A DNA stretch of 64,000 nucleotides from Clostridia bacterium (GTDB lineage Bacteria; Bacillota; Clostridia; Oscillospirales; CAG-272). Below are positions 15,089 to 24,235 of this stretch, piece by piece. The stretch is from the NCBI GenBank assembly GCA_017463125.1, contig JAFTPV010000017.1:83204-147203 (forward strand), in the 5' to 3' direction. The translations under genes were made by a program, and so were the position numbers. Under the pieces are notes generated by a model. The model ran no database searches and was not told the DNA's origin. It saw nothing but the letters and a program-made list of their open reading frames with translations. Positions within the stretch are counted from its first letter, which is position 1, and the number at the start of each line of letters is the position of its first letter.

Positions 15089-17032
15089 ATGTTACAAGAA
15101 AACGAAAAGAAATATCTTTCGGTACTAAGTGAAAAGTATCCGAATAAGGAAAGCGCCTCTGCCGAGTTAATATCTCTGGCAACCGAGCTTTATCTGCCTA
15201 AGGGAACGGAGCATTTTTTAAGTGATTTACACGGAGAGTACGAGGCGTTCTCTCATATTAGGAAATCCGCCTCAGGTGTAATAAGACGAAAGCTGGATAT
15301 GCTTTTTGCTGACAAGATGAGCCAAAAGGAGATTGCAGAGCTGGCGGCGATAGTCTACTACCCCGAGCAGAAGCTTGCCGAAAAGAGCTATGACGATCCC
15401 GTATATGAAAAAATAATTCCTTCGCTAATAGAGTTGCTTTCCACCGTGAGCGCAAAATACACGAGAGCAAAGGTTACCCTGGCTTTGAAGGTTGCAGGCG
15501 AATACAGGAGGACTATCTACGAGCTTCTTTATTCCGGTACGGGTAACGTACGCGGCGAGCATCTATACAACTGTGTAAAAACTGTAATACGCATAAAGGA
15601 GGCAAAAAGCTTTACTGTTGCAATATCCTCTGCGATAAAGCGGCTTGCAGTTGACAGAGTTCACATCGTTGGCGATATTTTCGACAGAGGAGCGCGTCCT
15701 GATAAGATACTCGACGAGCTTATGAGTGAGCGCGCCGTTGATATACAGTGGGGTAATCACGACATTTTGTGGATGGGTGCCGCATCAGGCTCACCCGTCT
15801 GTATTATGGGAGTGCTTTTCAACTCGCTCAGCTACTCAAACCTTGACTTTATTGAGATTGGCTACGGTATATCTCTGCGTCCTCTTGCGGAATTTGCAAC
15901 CGAGATATATCTCGGCACTCGCATTGAACCGTATTATCCCAAGGGGGACGACGGCGGTGTTGCAATAATGCGTGATAACGCAAGACTGATCGCTGCAATG
16001 CGAAAGGCTTGTGCCATTATGATGTGGAAGCTAGAGGGCGAGGTTATTTTACGCCGTCCGGAATTCTTAATGAACGACAGGCTCCTTCTTGAAAAAATCT
16101 CGGGGGATAGTATTCTGATAAAAAATAAGGAATTTAAGCTTCTTGATTTTGATTTTCCAACTATTAATAAGGCTTCCCCCTACGAGCTATCCGCAAGAGA
16201 AAGGGCGATAACCGAATATCTTGTAAAAGCCTTTCAAAGCTCGGAGAAGCTGGGACGCCACGTTAATTTCCTCTACCGCTTTGGCAGTATGTATAAGATA
16301 TATAACAGGAATCTACTCTTTCACGGGTGTATTCCACTTGATAAGCACGGCGAATTCTTGGCGCTTGATGCTGCGGGAGGCAGACGCGGGCGTGAGCTAA
16401 TGGACTTTTGCGACTCGGTAGCACGCGACTGTCACTTTGCCGACGAGGGGAGCGCGAAAAAAGACTTCGGCAGAGATTTTATGTGGTTTTTATGGTGTGG
16501 AAAAAATTCACCACTTTCGGGAAGGGAGCGGATAACCACCTTTGAGCGATTGTTGATAGACGACGAGGATATGCACAAGGAACCGCGAAACCCATATTAC
16601 AAGGTTTGGGACTCCCCTACCCTGGCAGAAAAGGTACTTTCGGAATTTGGTGTCGGAGGTGTGCGCTCGCATATAATCAACGGTCACATTCCCGTAAAGA
16701 AGGGAGATACTCCAATTAAAGCAGGCGGAAAGCTTATCCTTATCGACGGAGGGTTCTGTCACGCCTTCCTTGGGCGGACGGGTATTGCCGGCTACACGCT
16801 GATATACAACTCAGAAGGAATGAGAATTTCCGCGCACGAGCCATTTGCGGGTAAGGACGAGGCAATAAAAAACAATGCGGATATCGTATACGATACCGCC
16901 GTATTTGAGTCGGAACGTGAGAGGATAAAAATCATTCAGACAGACGAGGGAAAGAAAATAATTGATAAAATATCCGATCTTATGCTATTAAAAGAGGCAT
17001 ACGAAAAGGGTGAGATAACGGAAAAGGGCTGA
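15089..17032 (+). CDS. fbp: Fructose-1,6-bisphosphatase class III
   Basis: The large Bacillota-type FBPase (647 aa, normal length), a manganese-dependent gluconeogenic enzyme unrelated to class I. Metallophosphoesterase-like motifs are visible: LSDLHGEYEAF near residue 43, VGDIFDRGARPDK near residue 194, and WGNHDILWMG near residue 222. A C-terminal segment INGHIPVKKGDTPIKAGGK gives the late histidine ligand. The start is fixed by GCGGAG 5-6 nt upstream. The stop codon lies inside a bidirectional terminator shared with the convergent gene. A hairpin over the ribosome site suggests control of expression. Confidence 0.97.
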   Translation: MLQENEKKYLSVLSEKYPNKESASAELISLATELYLPKGTEHFLSDLHGEYEAFSHIRKSASGVIRRKLDMLFADKMSQKEIAELAAIVYYPEQKLAEKSYDDPVYEKIIPSLIELLSTVSAKYTRAKVTLALKVAGEYRRTIYELLYSGTGNVRGEHLYNCVKTVIRIKEAKSFTVAISSAIKRLAVDRVHIVGDIFDRGARPDKILDELMSERAVDIQWGNHDILWMGAASGSPVCIMGVLFNSLSYSNLDFIEIGYGISLRPLAEFATEIYLGTRIEPYYPKGDDGGVAIMRDNARLIAAMRKACAIMMWKLEGEVILRRPEFLMNDRLLLEKISGDSILIKNKEFKLLDFDFPTINKASPYELSARERAITEYLVKAFQSSEKLGRHVNFLYRFGSMYKIYNRNLLFHGCIPLDKHGEFLALDAAGGRRGRELMDFCDSVARDCHFADEGSAKKDFGRDFMWFLWCGKNSPLSGRERITTFERLLIDDEDMHKEPRNPYYKVWDSPTLAEKVLSEFGVGGVRSHIINGHIPVKKGDTPIKAGGKLILIDGGFCHAFLGRTGIAGYTLIYNSEGMRISAHEPFAGKDEAIKNNADIVYDTAVFESERERIKIIQTDEGKKIIDKISDLMLLKEAYEKGEITEKG

Positions 17033-17050
17033 TTGTTAATCAGCCCTTTT
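17022..17050. terminator. Bidirectional terminator overlapping the ends of both convergent genes
   Basis: AAAAGGGCTGATT (17022-17034) and its exact complement (17038-17050) form a 13-bp stem with a 3-nt loop and A/T tails on both sides. The fbp stop (17030-17032) and the stop of the minus-strand phosphatase gene (17036-17038) both lie within it. Confidence 0.92.
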
Positions 17051-17695
17051 TGTTAGATATTCGGTGACGTCGCTTGGAGATTCTGCAATATAATCAAATC
17101 CGGCAGCCGAAAGCTCATCCTTTGAACCGTGACCCCACAGCACGCCGATACAATCTGCACCTAAAGCGCGGGCGCCCTCTGCGTCAAATCTACGGTCGCC
17201 GACAAGCACGGTTTTATCAGAAGACTCACCCACCCCTTCAAGAACATACCTCAATATATCCGATTTTCTGTGTCTGGAGTCGTCCTCGCTTGCACCGCCG
17301 ATAAAATCAAAATACGAATCAAGCGCAAAAAGACGTAAAATTCTCTTGGCAATTTTTTCGGGCTTTCCCGTTGCGACAGCAAGTTTATAGCCGCGTGCTT
17401 TCAGCTCCGAGAGCATTTCGTGTATATCCGGATATATATCGTTCTCACGCCAGCCATAGACGTTGTAATACTCACGGTAGGTTTCAATCATTTCAACCAC
17501 TTTTTCAAAAGAAAGATTGAAATCCAACTGCCAGACGTCGTGTATCGGCGGTCCAATATATCTTTTCAGCCATTCTCTTGACGGATAGGTGATACTGTGC
17601 TTTTTCAACGCGTACTCAAAACCCGTAAGCTGCCCACGCTCGGGATTTGTAAGCGTACCGTCAAGATCGAAGGCAATTACCTCGTATTTTTTCAT
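17036..17695 (-). CDS. HAD-superfamily hydrolase, phosphoglycolate-phosphatase-like
   Basis: A 219-aa HAD hydrolase with a helical C1 cap: motif I IAFDLDGTLTNPERG near residue 7, motif II VATGKPEK near residue 108, and motif IV VLVGDRRFDAEGARALG near residue 160. It falls in the broad PGP/Gph-like group acting on small phosphate esters; the substrate is unknown. The ATG overlaps the stop of the upstream WYL regulator by 4 nt (ATGA), a sign of translational coupling. The last codons form one arm of the terminator shared with fbp. Confidence 0.88.
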   Translation of the reverse strand: MKKYEVIAFDLDGTLTNPERGQLTGFEYALKKHSITYPSREWLKRYIGPPIHDVWQLDFNLSFEKVVEMIETYREYYNVYGWRENDIYPDIHEMLSELKARGYKLAVATGKPEKIAKRILRLFALDSYFDFIGGASEDDSRHRKSDILRYVLEGVGESSDKTVLVGDRRFDAEGARALGADCIGVLWGHGSKDELSAAGFDYIAESPSDVTEYLTKRAD

Positions 17696-18675
17696 TTTTC
17701 GTATACCTCCACCGTGTCGCGCAGTCTTTCAAGAAGCTCCTCTCTCACCGCAACCGGCGCGAGTATCCTCATATCCTTACCAAATCCAAGCACCCACGCA
17801 AAGAAATTAGGGCTTAACATAACCCTTAACGAAACACGGAAGCCAAACTCGGTCTTGATAAACGTATTTTGCATACCAAAGCGGTCTATAATAACGCCGG
17901 CAAGCCTTTCCCTACATTCAAGAGTCACAAGCTCTTCCCTGCCGCCGTACATTCCGAATATTTTGTTAGAATATTCTGCAGGATTGAAGCGGGCACACGC
18001 CGCCTCATCCTTTGCCTCGGCGCTTACGGTAAGCTCTGCCATTTTATCTACCCTGAAATTCTTACTCTTTTCATCTCGGGAATCGTATCCGACAAGATAA
18101 TAATTATCGTCACTTCGGATTAAGGCCATCGGGCTGACAAGATATGCCGCGCCGCCGTGCCGGAAGGCTCTGCGCTTGTCGCTGGTGTAATCAAAATACT
18201 TGAAGGTTATTTTCACTCCCGCATTTATTGCGGCGTGTATTTTGTCTATATTTTCAATCGAGGCATCGTTCATCGTCTTTACTCTATCCTCTACGTACAC
18301 CTGCCTTGATAGCTCTCCCGAATGATATTTCCCCGCGAATCCGCGAAGCTTCTGTATCAGATCTCTGCTCTTCTCTGCAGTTATAAAGCGCGAAGAGGCG
18401 GCAGCGTCGGTAAGCATCTTTAGCTCCGCTATCTCAAACGGTCTTTTACCAAGAGAATATTTCGGCGGTCTTGTGGGCAAAGTAATTATGTCAAAGCCCA
18501 TCTCCGTAAGGGTCATAAGATCGTCGTATATGCTCTTACGCTCTGCGGTGATACCGTAATCGGAAAGCAAGGATATTATCTCGCTCATAGATATTCCGTG
18601 AGATTCATCGGTTTCTCTTATAAATATCTGAAGAAGCCTGATAAGCTTCTGCTTTTGTTTTTCTGCTCTTGCCAT
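17692..18675 (-). CDS. WYL-domain transcriptional regulator
   Basis: About 327 aa. The N-terminus has a winged-helix region (GISMSEIISLLSDYGITAERKSIYDDL near residues 27-53). The middle and C-terminus carry a WYL domain (ISPMALIRSDDNYYLVGYDS-like segment near residue 190), a ligand-sensing SH3-like fold, with a WCX-like C-terminal extension. Family members sense nucleotides or oligonucleotides; the target is unknown. The ATG at 18673-18675 has GGAG 5 nt upstream and lies just below a perfect promoter, so longer starts are excluded. It is coupled to the following HAD gene. Confidence 0.9.
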   Translation of the reverse strand: MARAEKQKQKLIRLLQIFIRETDESHGISMSEIISLLSDYGITAERKSIYDDLMTLTEMGFDIITLPTRPPKYSLGKRPFEIAELKMLTDAAASSRFITAEKSRDLIQKLRGFAGKYHSGELSRQVYVEDRVKTMNDASIENIDKIHAAINAGVKITFKYFDYTSDKRRAFRHGGAAYLVSPMALIRSDDNYYLVGYDSRDEKSKNFRVDKMAELTVSAEAKDEAACARFNPAEYSNKIFGMYGGREELVTLECRERLAGVIIDRFGMQNTFIKTEFGFRVSLRVMLSPNFFAWVLGFGKDMRILAPVAVREELLERLRDTVEVYEK

Positions 18676-18704
18676 ATATGCTCCAATTAAAACCGTTTTT
18701 ATAT

Positions 18705-18733
18705 ATGATACCACAAGCGCTCGGCTTTGTCAA
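18705..18733 (-). promoter_or_regulatory. Sigma-A promoter for the WYL regulator gene
   Basis: On the minus strand, TTGACA (18728-18733) and TATCAT (18705-18710) are separated by 17 bp. Start is predicted about 25 nt before the ATG at 18675. Confidence 0.85.
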
Positions 18734-18756
18734 GAATATTGTCCAATAAAACGGAC

Positions 18757-18783
18757 AGAGGCCGAGCCTTCGGCCCGACCTCT
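18757..18783 (-). terminator. Terminator of gdhA
   Basis: Arms 18757-18768 and 18772-18783 pair along 12 positions with a 3-nt loop. The two non-Watson-Crick positions are G-U in minus-strand RNA but C-A on the other strand, so the structure is selected for minus-strand transcription. It is followed by GTCCGTTTTATT. Confidence 0.85.
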
Positions 18784-18805
18784 TTTTCAAAATAAAATAT
18801 TACTA

Positions 18806-20155
18806 TTAAACAACACCCTGTGCCATCATAGCGTCGGCAACCTTAATGAAGCCTGCAATGTTCGCACCTGCAACAAGATCGTCGCCAAGTCCGTACTTGT
18901 TAGCGGCTTTAACCGATGCATCAAATATGTTCTTCATAATCATCTTAAGCTTTGCGTCAACCTCTTCCGCAGTCCAGGAGTAGCGCATAGAGTTCTGGCT
19001 CATCTCAAGACCGGAGGTAGCAACGCCACCTGCGTTAACCGCCTTGGAGGGAGCGACGATAACGCCCGCGTCCTTAAGCATAGCAACCGCCTCGTTGGTG
19101 GTAGGCATATTAGAAACCTCGACGTAATACTTCACGCCGTTTGCGATAATCTTCTCAGCGTCAGCCTCACGAACCTCGTTCTGAGTTGCGCAGGGCATAA
19201 GAATGTCTGCCTTAACGCCCCAGGGCTTCTCGCCCTTGAAGAAGGGAACGCCGAACTTATCTGCATAATCCTCAACTCTGTTACGGCAGGACGCACGCAT
19301 CTCGAGCATATAATTTATCTTCTCGGGAGTGTTGATGCCGTCCTCGTCGTAAACGTAACCGTCAGGACCGGAAATGCAGATAACCTTACCGCCAAGCTCG
19401 GTAACCTTCTTAACAGTACCCCAAGCAACGTTACCGAAGCCGGATACGACGAAGGTCTTACCCTTTATATCATCGCCAAAGTGCTTCAGCATCTCACAGG
19501 TGTAATAAACCGCGCCGTAGCCTGTCGCCTCGGGACGAATGAGAGAGCCGCCGTAGGTAAGTCCCTTACCGGTAAGAACTCCTGTGAACTCGTCACGAAG
19601 CCGCTTATACTGGCCGAAGAGGTAACCTATCTCTCTTGCACCAACGCCGATGTCACCTGCTGGAACGTCGGTATCAGCGCCTATGTATTTCTGAAGCTCG
19701 GTCATAAAGCTCTGGCAGAAGCGCATAACCTCGGCGTCACTCTTGCCCTGGGGGTCAAAATCAGCGCCACCCTTACCGCCGCCCATAGGGAGAGAGGTAA
19801 GAGAGTTTTTGAAGGTCTGCTCAAAGCCGAGGAACTTTATTATAGACTCGTTTACAGAAGGATGGAAACGAAGGCCACCCTTGTAAGGACCGATAGCGGA
19901 ATTGAACTGAATACGGAAGCCTCTGTTAACCTGAACCTTACCGTTATCATCAACCCAAGGAACACGGAACTTGATAATTCTCTCGGGCTCTACCATACGC
20001 TCGATTACACCGCGCTCGATGTACTCGGGGCTCTGCTCGAGAACAGGCTCGATAGATTCGAGAACCTCTTTAACAGTCTGATGAAACTCAGGCTCGCCGG
20101 GGTTTCTCTTGATGACAGTTTCCATTAGCTCGTTAAGATACTGTAGCTTAAACAT
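18806..20155 (-). CDS. gdhA: Glutamate dehydrogenase (NADP-type)
   Basis: A 449-aa hexameric-type glutamate dehydrogenase that fixes ammonia onto 2-oxoglutarate (or the reverse). Key segments: PYKGGLRFHPSVN near residue 89, the catalytic lysine motif LPMGGGKGGADFDP near residue 121, DVPAGDIGVG near residue 163, and the dinucleotide motif VSGFGNVAWG near residue 235. Length and residues fit the NADP-dependent biosynthetic subfamily. A promoter at 20189-20217 and a terminator make it a single-gene unit. It would supply or consume free ammonia, relevant to the degenerate PurF in this window. Confidence 0.98.
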   Translation of the reverse strand: MFKLQYLNELMETVIKRNPGEPEFHQTVKEVLESIEPVLEQSPEYIERGVIERMVEPERIIKFRVPWVDDNGKVQVNRGFRIQFNSAIGPYKGGLRFHPSVNESIIKFLGFEQTFKNSLTSLPMGGGKGGADFDPQGKSDAEVMRFCQSFMTELQKYIGADTDVPAGDIGVGAREIGYLFGQYKRLRDEFTGVLTGKGLTYGGSLIRPEATGYGAVYYTCEMLKHFGDDIKGKTFVVSGFGNVAWGTVKKVTELGGKVICISGPDGYVYDEDGINTPEKINYMLEMRASCRNRVEDYADKFGVPFFKGEKPWGVKADILMPCATQNEVREADAEKIIANGVKYYVEVSNMPTTNEAVAMLKDAGVIVAPSKAVNAGGVATSGLEMSQNSMRYSWTAEEVDAKLKMIMKNIFDASVKAANKYGLGDDLVAGANIAGFIKVADAMMAQGVV

Positions 20156-20188
20156 AATATACTCCTAGGTAAAAAATTAGTACATCTT

Positions 20189-20217
20189 ACTATACCACAA
20201 ATATTTGGAAAAATCAA
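20189..20217 (-). promoter_or_regulatory. Sigma-A promoter for gdhA
   Basis: On the minus strand, TTGATT (20212-20217) and TATAGT (20189-20194) are separated by 17 bp, about 35 bp upstream of the ATG. AGGAG precedes the start codon. Confidence 0.72.
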
Positions 20218-20362
20218 TAGGCTTTTAAAACTTTTTAGAGCGCTTTGCAATTTTTTTATTTTTTCTTGCAAATTACGACTGTTTTTTTGTTGAAAAAATG
20301 CGTTAAATGCATTTTTATGCAAATCAAGTCGTGGAATTCTGGCAAAATCGAGGATATTTTTC

Positions 20363-21763
20363 TTGTATAAACGAAATGCACTCTCCCTTAGGCTGAAAAG
20401 GCCTGTTACAGCCTCGCTAAGCTACATGATAGCGGGGGCAATGACGAAGCTGATAGGAATAATATCAACTCCGATATTCACAAGACTCTTAAGCGGTGAG
20501 GAATACGGCAGCTACACCCTCTATATGAGCTATCTTGGACTTGCTACAACGGTTGCCGCCGCCTCTATCTCCGCACAGGTATTGTACCGAGGGTTTGAAA
20601 AATACAAGGGCGAGGAGGAGGGGTTCGGCTACACAGCGTTAGTAGTCGGCGAGAGCTTTTCGCTGCTTTTATCGCTGATTTTTATTTTTACCACCTCCTT
20701 GACGGGTCTTGAGGCAGATATGATTTTCGCGCTATCGCTTCAGCTTATGACAGATACCGTGCTTAATCTTACCTTCGCAAGATACAGATACAAATACAAT
20801 TACAGACGCATAATTTATATAAACCTTTTTACCTCTGCCCTATCGCCCCTTATCGCCATAGCACTAACGGTTGGCGCGGGTGTAGGTTATAAGGGACGAG
20901 TTTACGCACTCCTAGGGGTTTCTCTGATTGCGGTAGCACCTATCGCCATAAGCACTGTGCGCCAAGGAATAGAAAAATTTGACCGAAGGAAAGCCATATA
21001 TATAATAAAAAATTCCTTTCCTCTTATACCAAACGCGGCAGCGGCGGCTCTAAACGCCGAAATAGACAAGCTGATGATAAGTGCGCATCTCGGAGCGACA
21101 GCCCTAGCAAAATATTCTATAGCACACACCTTGGGACTGGGGCTTGGATTTCTCGTTACGTCCCTAAATTCAGCACTCTACCCCTGGGTAATACGAAAGC
21201 TGTCTGCAAATAAGACCGAGCAGCTCATACCTCTGATAAGACTGATACTCTCTTCGCTCGGTGCGCTGATTATGGTTCTGACCTCGCTCGTTCCGGAAAT
21301 ATTCGGTCTTTTAGCCCCGACGGAATACGGCAGCGCAAAATACGCATCAATCCCTCTTGCTCTTTGCGCTATCCCCGCCTTTGCAACCTCATTTATTACC
21401 ACCTGTATAGTATATGCCGAAAAGAGTCCTTACACCACCCTGAGCGCCGCCGCATCCGCCTTGACAAGTCTGATGTCCAGCGCAATACTGATACCAAGAT
21501 TCAACTATATTGGAGCGGGAATTTCATTGCTTTTATCCAATGTAATAGCGCTTTTTGTAAACTACATTTTACTTTATCGATGTAAAATGGCTCGTTTTAT
21601 TTCTCCCAAAGACGTCGCCACGTCATTTGTTTTATCAGCAATTTTTAGCATTTCGTGTGCTCTATGTTATCCTTATTTATGGGCAAGAATACTCCTTCTA
21701 ATTATCCCTTCGGTAATTATACTGAATTCAATTTTCAGCTTAAAGGATTACGTCACCGAATGA
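20363..21763 (+). CDS. Wzx-like oligosaccharide flippase
   Basis: A 466-aa membrane protein of the MOP/PST superfamily with about 12-14 membrane segments. The N-terminus (TASLSYMIAGAMTKLIGIIS, then PIFTRLLSGEEYGSYTLYMS) is typical of Wzx-type proteins that flip lipid-linked repeat units for capsule or exopolysaccharide. The start is a TTG at 20363 with GAGGAT 9 nt upstream; no better ATG is near. No glycosyltransferases surround it, so this is an isolated flippase. It is distinct from the SpoVB-like protein at 9805-11331. Confidence 0.85.
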   Translation: MYKRNALSLRLKRPVTASLSYMIAGAMTKLIGIISTPIFTRLLSGEEYGSYTLYMSYLGLATTVAAASISAQVLYRGFEKYKGEEEGFGYTALVVGESFSLLLSLIFIFTTSLTGLEADMIFALSLQLMTDTVLNLTFARYRYKYNYRRIIYINLFTSALSPLIAIALTVGAGVGYKGRVYALLGVSLIAVAPIAISTVRQGIEKFDRRKAIYIIKNSFPLIPNAAAAALNAEIDKLMISAHLGATALAKYSIAHTLGLGLGFLVTSLNSALYPWVIRKLSANKTEQLIPLIRLILSSLGALIMVLTSLVPEIFGLLAPTEYGSAKYASIPLALCAIPAFATSFITTCIVYAEKSPYTTLSAAASALTSLMSSAILIPRFNYIGAGISLLLSNVIALFVNYILLYRCKMARFISPKDVATSFVLSAIFSISCALCYPYLWARILLLIIPSVIILNSIFSLKDYVTE

Positions 21764-21767
21764 TTAA

Positions 21768-21803
21768 GAAAGAAAAAGACGGCTTATGCCGTCTTTTTCT
21801 TTC
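21768..21803. terminator. Bidirectional terminator between flippase and GH3 genes
   Basis: Arms 21768-21783 and 21788-21803 are perfect 16-bp complements with a TTAT loop and A/T-rich ends, so it works on both strands. It directly abuts the GH3 stop codon at 21804. Confidence 0.92.
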
Positions 21804-23408
21804 TCAATCTGCTCTTTCAAAATATCCTTCCAGCCGCACGGGCGACTTGCCGAGAAATTCTATCTCTCCAAAACAAGCCTTTACCGCAGCTTTTACAGAG
21901 GTATCGCAAGCGGAATACGCGTTCACGTACGTGCGGAGATACGGCATTTCGTAAAGCTTGTACGGGTCACCGAAGGAGATGAATACTACCTTTCTGTTAC
22001 GAAGGGCGTATCCTCTCCAAAACGCCATAACGTTTTGCCAATCCATTTTCACCGAATTTCCCGAGCTGCTTCGGCTGGAGAGGGTTGAGCAAATTATTAC
22101 CGCATCATAGTCATCAACCACAGCATCAACTCTGTAATGAGTCGGATTAGTCATAAAATCGACCTCATACCCTCTTTTCGTCAGTTGCTCGGTAAATAGA
22201 GGGAGAAGATTTCTTCGTTCATTTTTCTTTCCATAGGTGATATTTATTTGCAGTATCCTTGCGTCCCGCCTTATTTTAAGAGGCAGGATATTATCATAGT
22301 TTCGGATAAGCGTTATACTTTTTTCGGCTATCTGACGGCCTATTACTCTGACGGCGCGCCTATCCTCGTCGCGAGCAGAATATTCGTATCCGTCAAAAAG
22401 GCCGCACCGTTCCTTAAGTGCCATTGTTCTTCTAACGGCATCAATCATTCTCTCACGAGGTATCTCGCCTGAATGTAATGCTGCAAGTACTCTGTGAAAA
22501 TCGCCCTTTTCGGGAAATAGGAGCATATCACCGCCTGCATTAAAGAAAGCTATTGCAAGCTTTTCCGGACGGAGCCTCGAGGAAACGCCTATCATACTCA
22601 TAGCATCTGACACGACGCACCCGTCAAAGCCGAGCTCGCCCTTAAGGAGATCGGTTATAAGTCTTTTTGAAATAGACGCAGGATAAGGTCCCATCTCATC
22701 ATACTCAACTCCGTAGGACGGAAGGGATATATGACCGACCGTTATTGCATCAACGCCGTCGGCAATCATGCCAGAAAAGACCTTGCCGTAGCTTTGGCGC
22801 CACTCGTCCATAGACATATTATTAACAGAGGTGCAAAAATGCTGGTTTCTATCGTCTGTTCCGTCGCCTGGAAAATGCTTTGCCGAGGTGGCAAATCTTC
22901 CCTCTGAACGCATACCGCGCGAATACGCCGAAGCAATCTTCAAAACTCTGTCGGGATCGTCAGATACGGCTCTGACGTTTGTAGTAGGGTTATTGAAATT
23001 GTAGTTTATGTCAACTACGGGAGAAAAAGCGAGAGATATCCCTCTGTCAGCACATATTCTTGCGGTATATTTTCCCATCTCAAATACCAAAAGCTCATCA
23101 TCTGCCGCACCGCAACCCATAAGATCCGGCATTGCGCTCTCGCCAACGTCCGACTTAAAGGGACCGTTTTCAACGTCTGCGGCAATAAGTATCGGAGTTT
23201 TAGTATATTTCTTTATAACGTTCTTTATCCAAAGGATCATCTCCTTGGTATAAACGGGATGACAAAAGAAACTCGAGACATGGTGCTCTTTTATAAACTG
23301 CTCGAGGACTCTTTTACCAAGCTTGGCATTAAATTCCCACACCATTACCTCGGAAACCAGCTCCTCGTCAGTCATATTTTTTATCAGTTCTTCAATTCTT
23401 TGACTCAT
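21804..23408 (-). CDS. Glycoside hydrolase family 3 (NagZ-like N-terminal domain)
   Basis: A 534-aa GH3 enzyme: N-terminal TIM barrel plus a C-terminal domain. The motif KHFPGDGTDDRNQH (residues 177-190) resembles the NagZ Asp-His dyad region, and the nucleophile aspartate is D268 in VVSDAMSM. GH3 members of this type release beta-N-acetylhexosamine or beta-glucose; the exact sugar is not determinable. No signal peptide, so it is cytoplasmic. The ATG has GGAGG upstream. It is the last gene of the operon that starts with the M24-like gene, 74 bp after the creatininase-family gene. Confidence 0.88.
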   Translation of the reverse strand: MSQRIEELIKNMTDEELVSEVMVWEFNAKLGKRVLEQFIKEHHVSSFFCHPVYTKEMILWIKNVIKKYTKTPILIAADVENGPFKSDVGESAMPDLMGCGAADDELLVFEMGKYTARICADRGISLAFSPVVDINYNFNNPTTNVRAVSDDPDRVLKIASAYSRGMRSEGRFATSAKHFPGDGTDDRNQHFCTSVNNMSMDEWRQSYGKVFSGMIADGVDAITVGHISLPSYGVEYDEMGPYPASISKRLITDLLKGELGFDGCVVSDAMSMIGVSSRLRPEKLAIAFFNAGGDMLLFPEKGDFHRVLAALHSGEIPRERMIDAVRRTMALKERCGLFDGYEYSARDEDRRAVRVIGRQIAEKSITLIRNYDNILPLKIRRDARILQINITYGKKNERRNLLPLFTEQLTKRGYEVDFMTNPTHYRVDAVVDDYDAVIICSTLSSRSSSGNSVKMDWQNVMAFWRGYALRNRKVVFISFGDPYKLYEMPYLRTYVNAYSACDTSVKAAVKACFGEIEFLGKSPVRLEGYFERAD

Positions 23409-23482
23409 TTTGTACCTCCTCTCCTTTTTGCGCCTGTATCACGCGCATTATTACAGTAGGTATATACAATGGGGTCTATGCT

Positions 23483-24217
23483 TTACTTTATTGCTTCTCT
23501 CAAGTACTCGAGTGATTTTCTTACCATCTCGTCGCCAAGCTCGCGGTTTGCCTCTCTTGCGGATTCGGTAAACCAATGCTTTACGTCATCTATTCTGTCT
23601 AATCTTACGCACTCGGGATATAGGGACATAAGTATAGAGCTTTCGTACTTGCCTGCGTGGTCATAGCCCGTAGCATTCTGCACGGCGGTAGACATTGTGG
23701 GAATAACCTTTATCCATGAAAACGGATTGTTTGCTCCCTCAAGCTCCTCGTAATAGTTTGCATAAGATTCGCTACCCCACCAACCTTGGCCGAGTGTTTT
23801 TTCGAGATATTCCATAGTCGCTCTCTTTGCTGCCATACGGTAGCAGAGTGTCATAGGCATCTCGGACTCCTGCTCAAACTGATGATGAATAACAACGTAG
23901 ATATTTCTGAAGCCTGCGGACAGAAGGCTCTTAAATACATAGTAGACGTAATTTTCAAACGCGCGCTCCTCAACGTGAACAGTACCGCTCTTGTCATCAC
24001 CGACGGCAAAGCTCGAGGGACTGTACGAGATAGTAGGAGCTATCATAATTTCCTTCGTTTCGGCAAGCTTTTTCACTAGCCCCTCCGCAACGAGAGTGTC
24101 GCACCCATAGGAGCAGTGTGGACCGTGATATTCAACGGTTCCACCGCAGATAACGAGAGGAATATTCTTCTCCTGCACGTATTTTACTTCTCTTGGAAAG
24201 CTGTTATCAAAAATCAT
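23483..24217 (-). CDS. Creatininase-family amidohydrolase
   Basis: A 244-aa protein of the creatininase family, metal-dependent hydrolases that open cyclic amides or act on formamides. The N-terminal signature is GGTVEYHGPHCSYGCDT (residues 25-41), keeping the E, H and D metal ligands of the canonical STEQHGPHLPLGTD. The later NGHGGN/NGHYEN region is replaced by IHHQFEQE (from about residue 110), so the second ligand pair is rearranged. Family membership is clear; activity on creatinine is not implied. It lies between GH36 and GH3 in one operon, which suggests an amide-containing sugar as substrate (inference). Confidence 0.82.
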   Translation of the reverse strand: MIFDNSFPREVKYVQEKNIPLVICGGTVEYHGPHCSYGCDTLVAEGLVKKLAETKEIMIAPTISYSPSSFAVGDDKSGTVHVEERAFENYVYYVFKSLLSAGFRNIYVVIHHQFEQESEMPMTLCYRMAAKRATMEYLEKTLGQGWWGSESYANYYEELEGANNPFSWIKVIPTMSTAVQNATGYDHAGKYESSILMSLYPECVRLDRIDDVKHWFTESAREANRELGDEMVRKSLEYLREAIK

Positions 24218-24235
24218 CTTATTTTTCCTTTCCTA

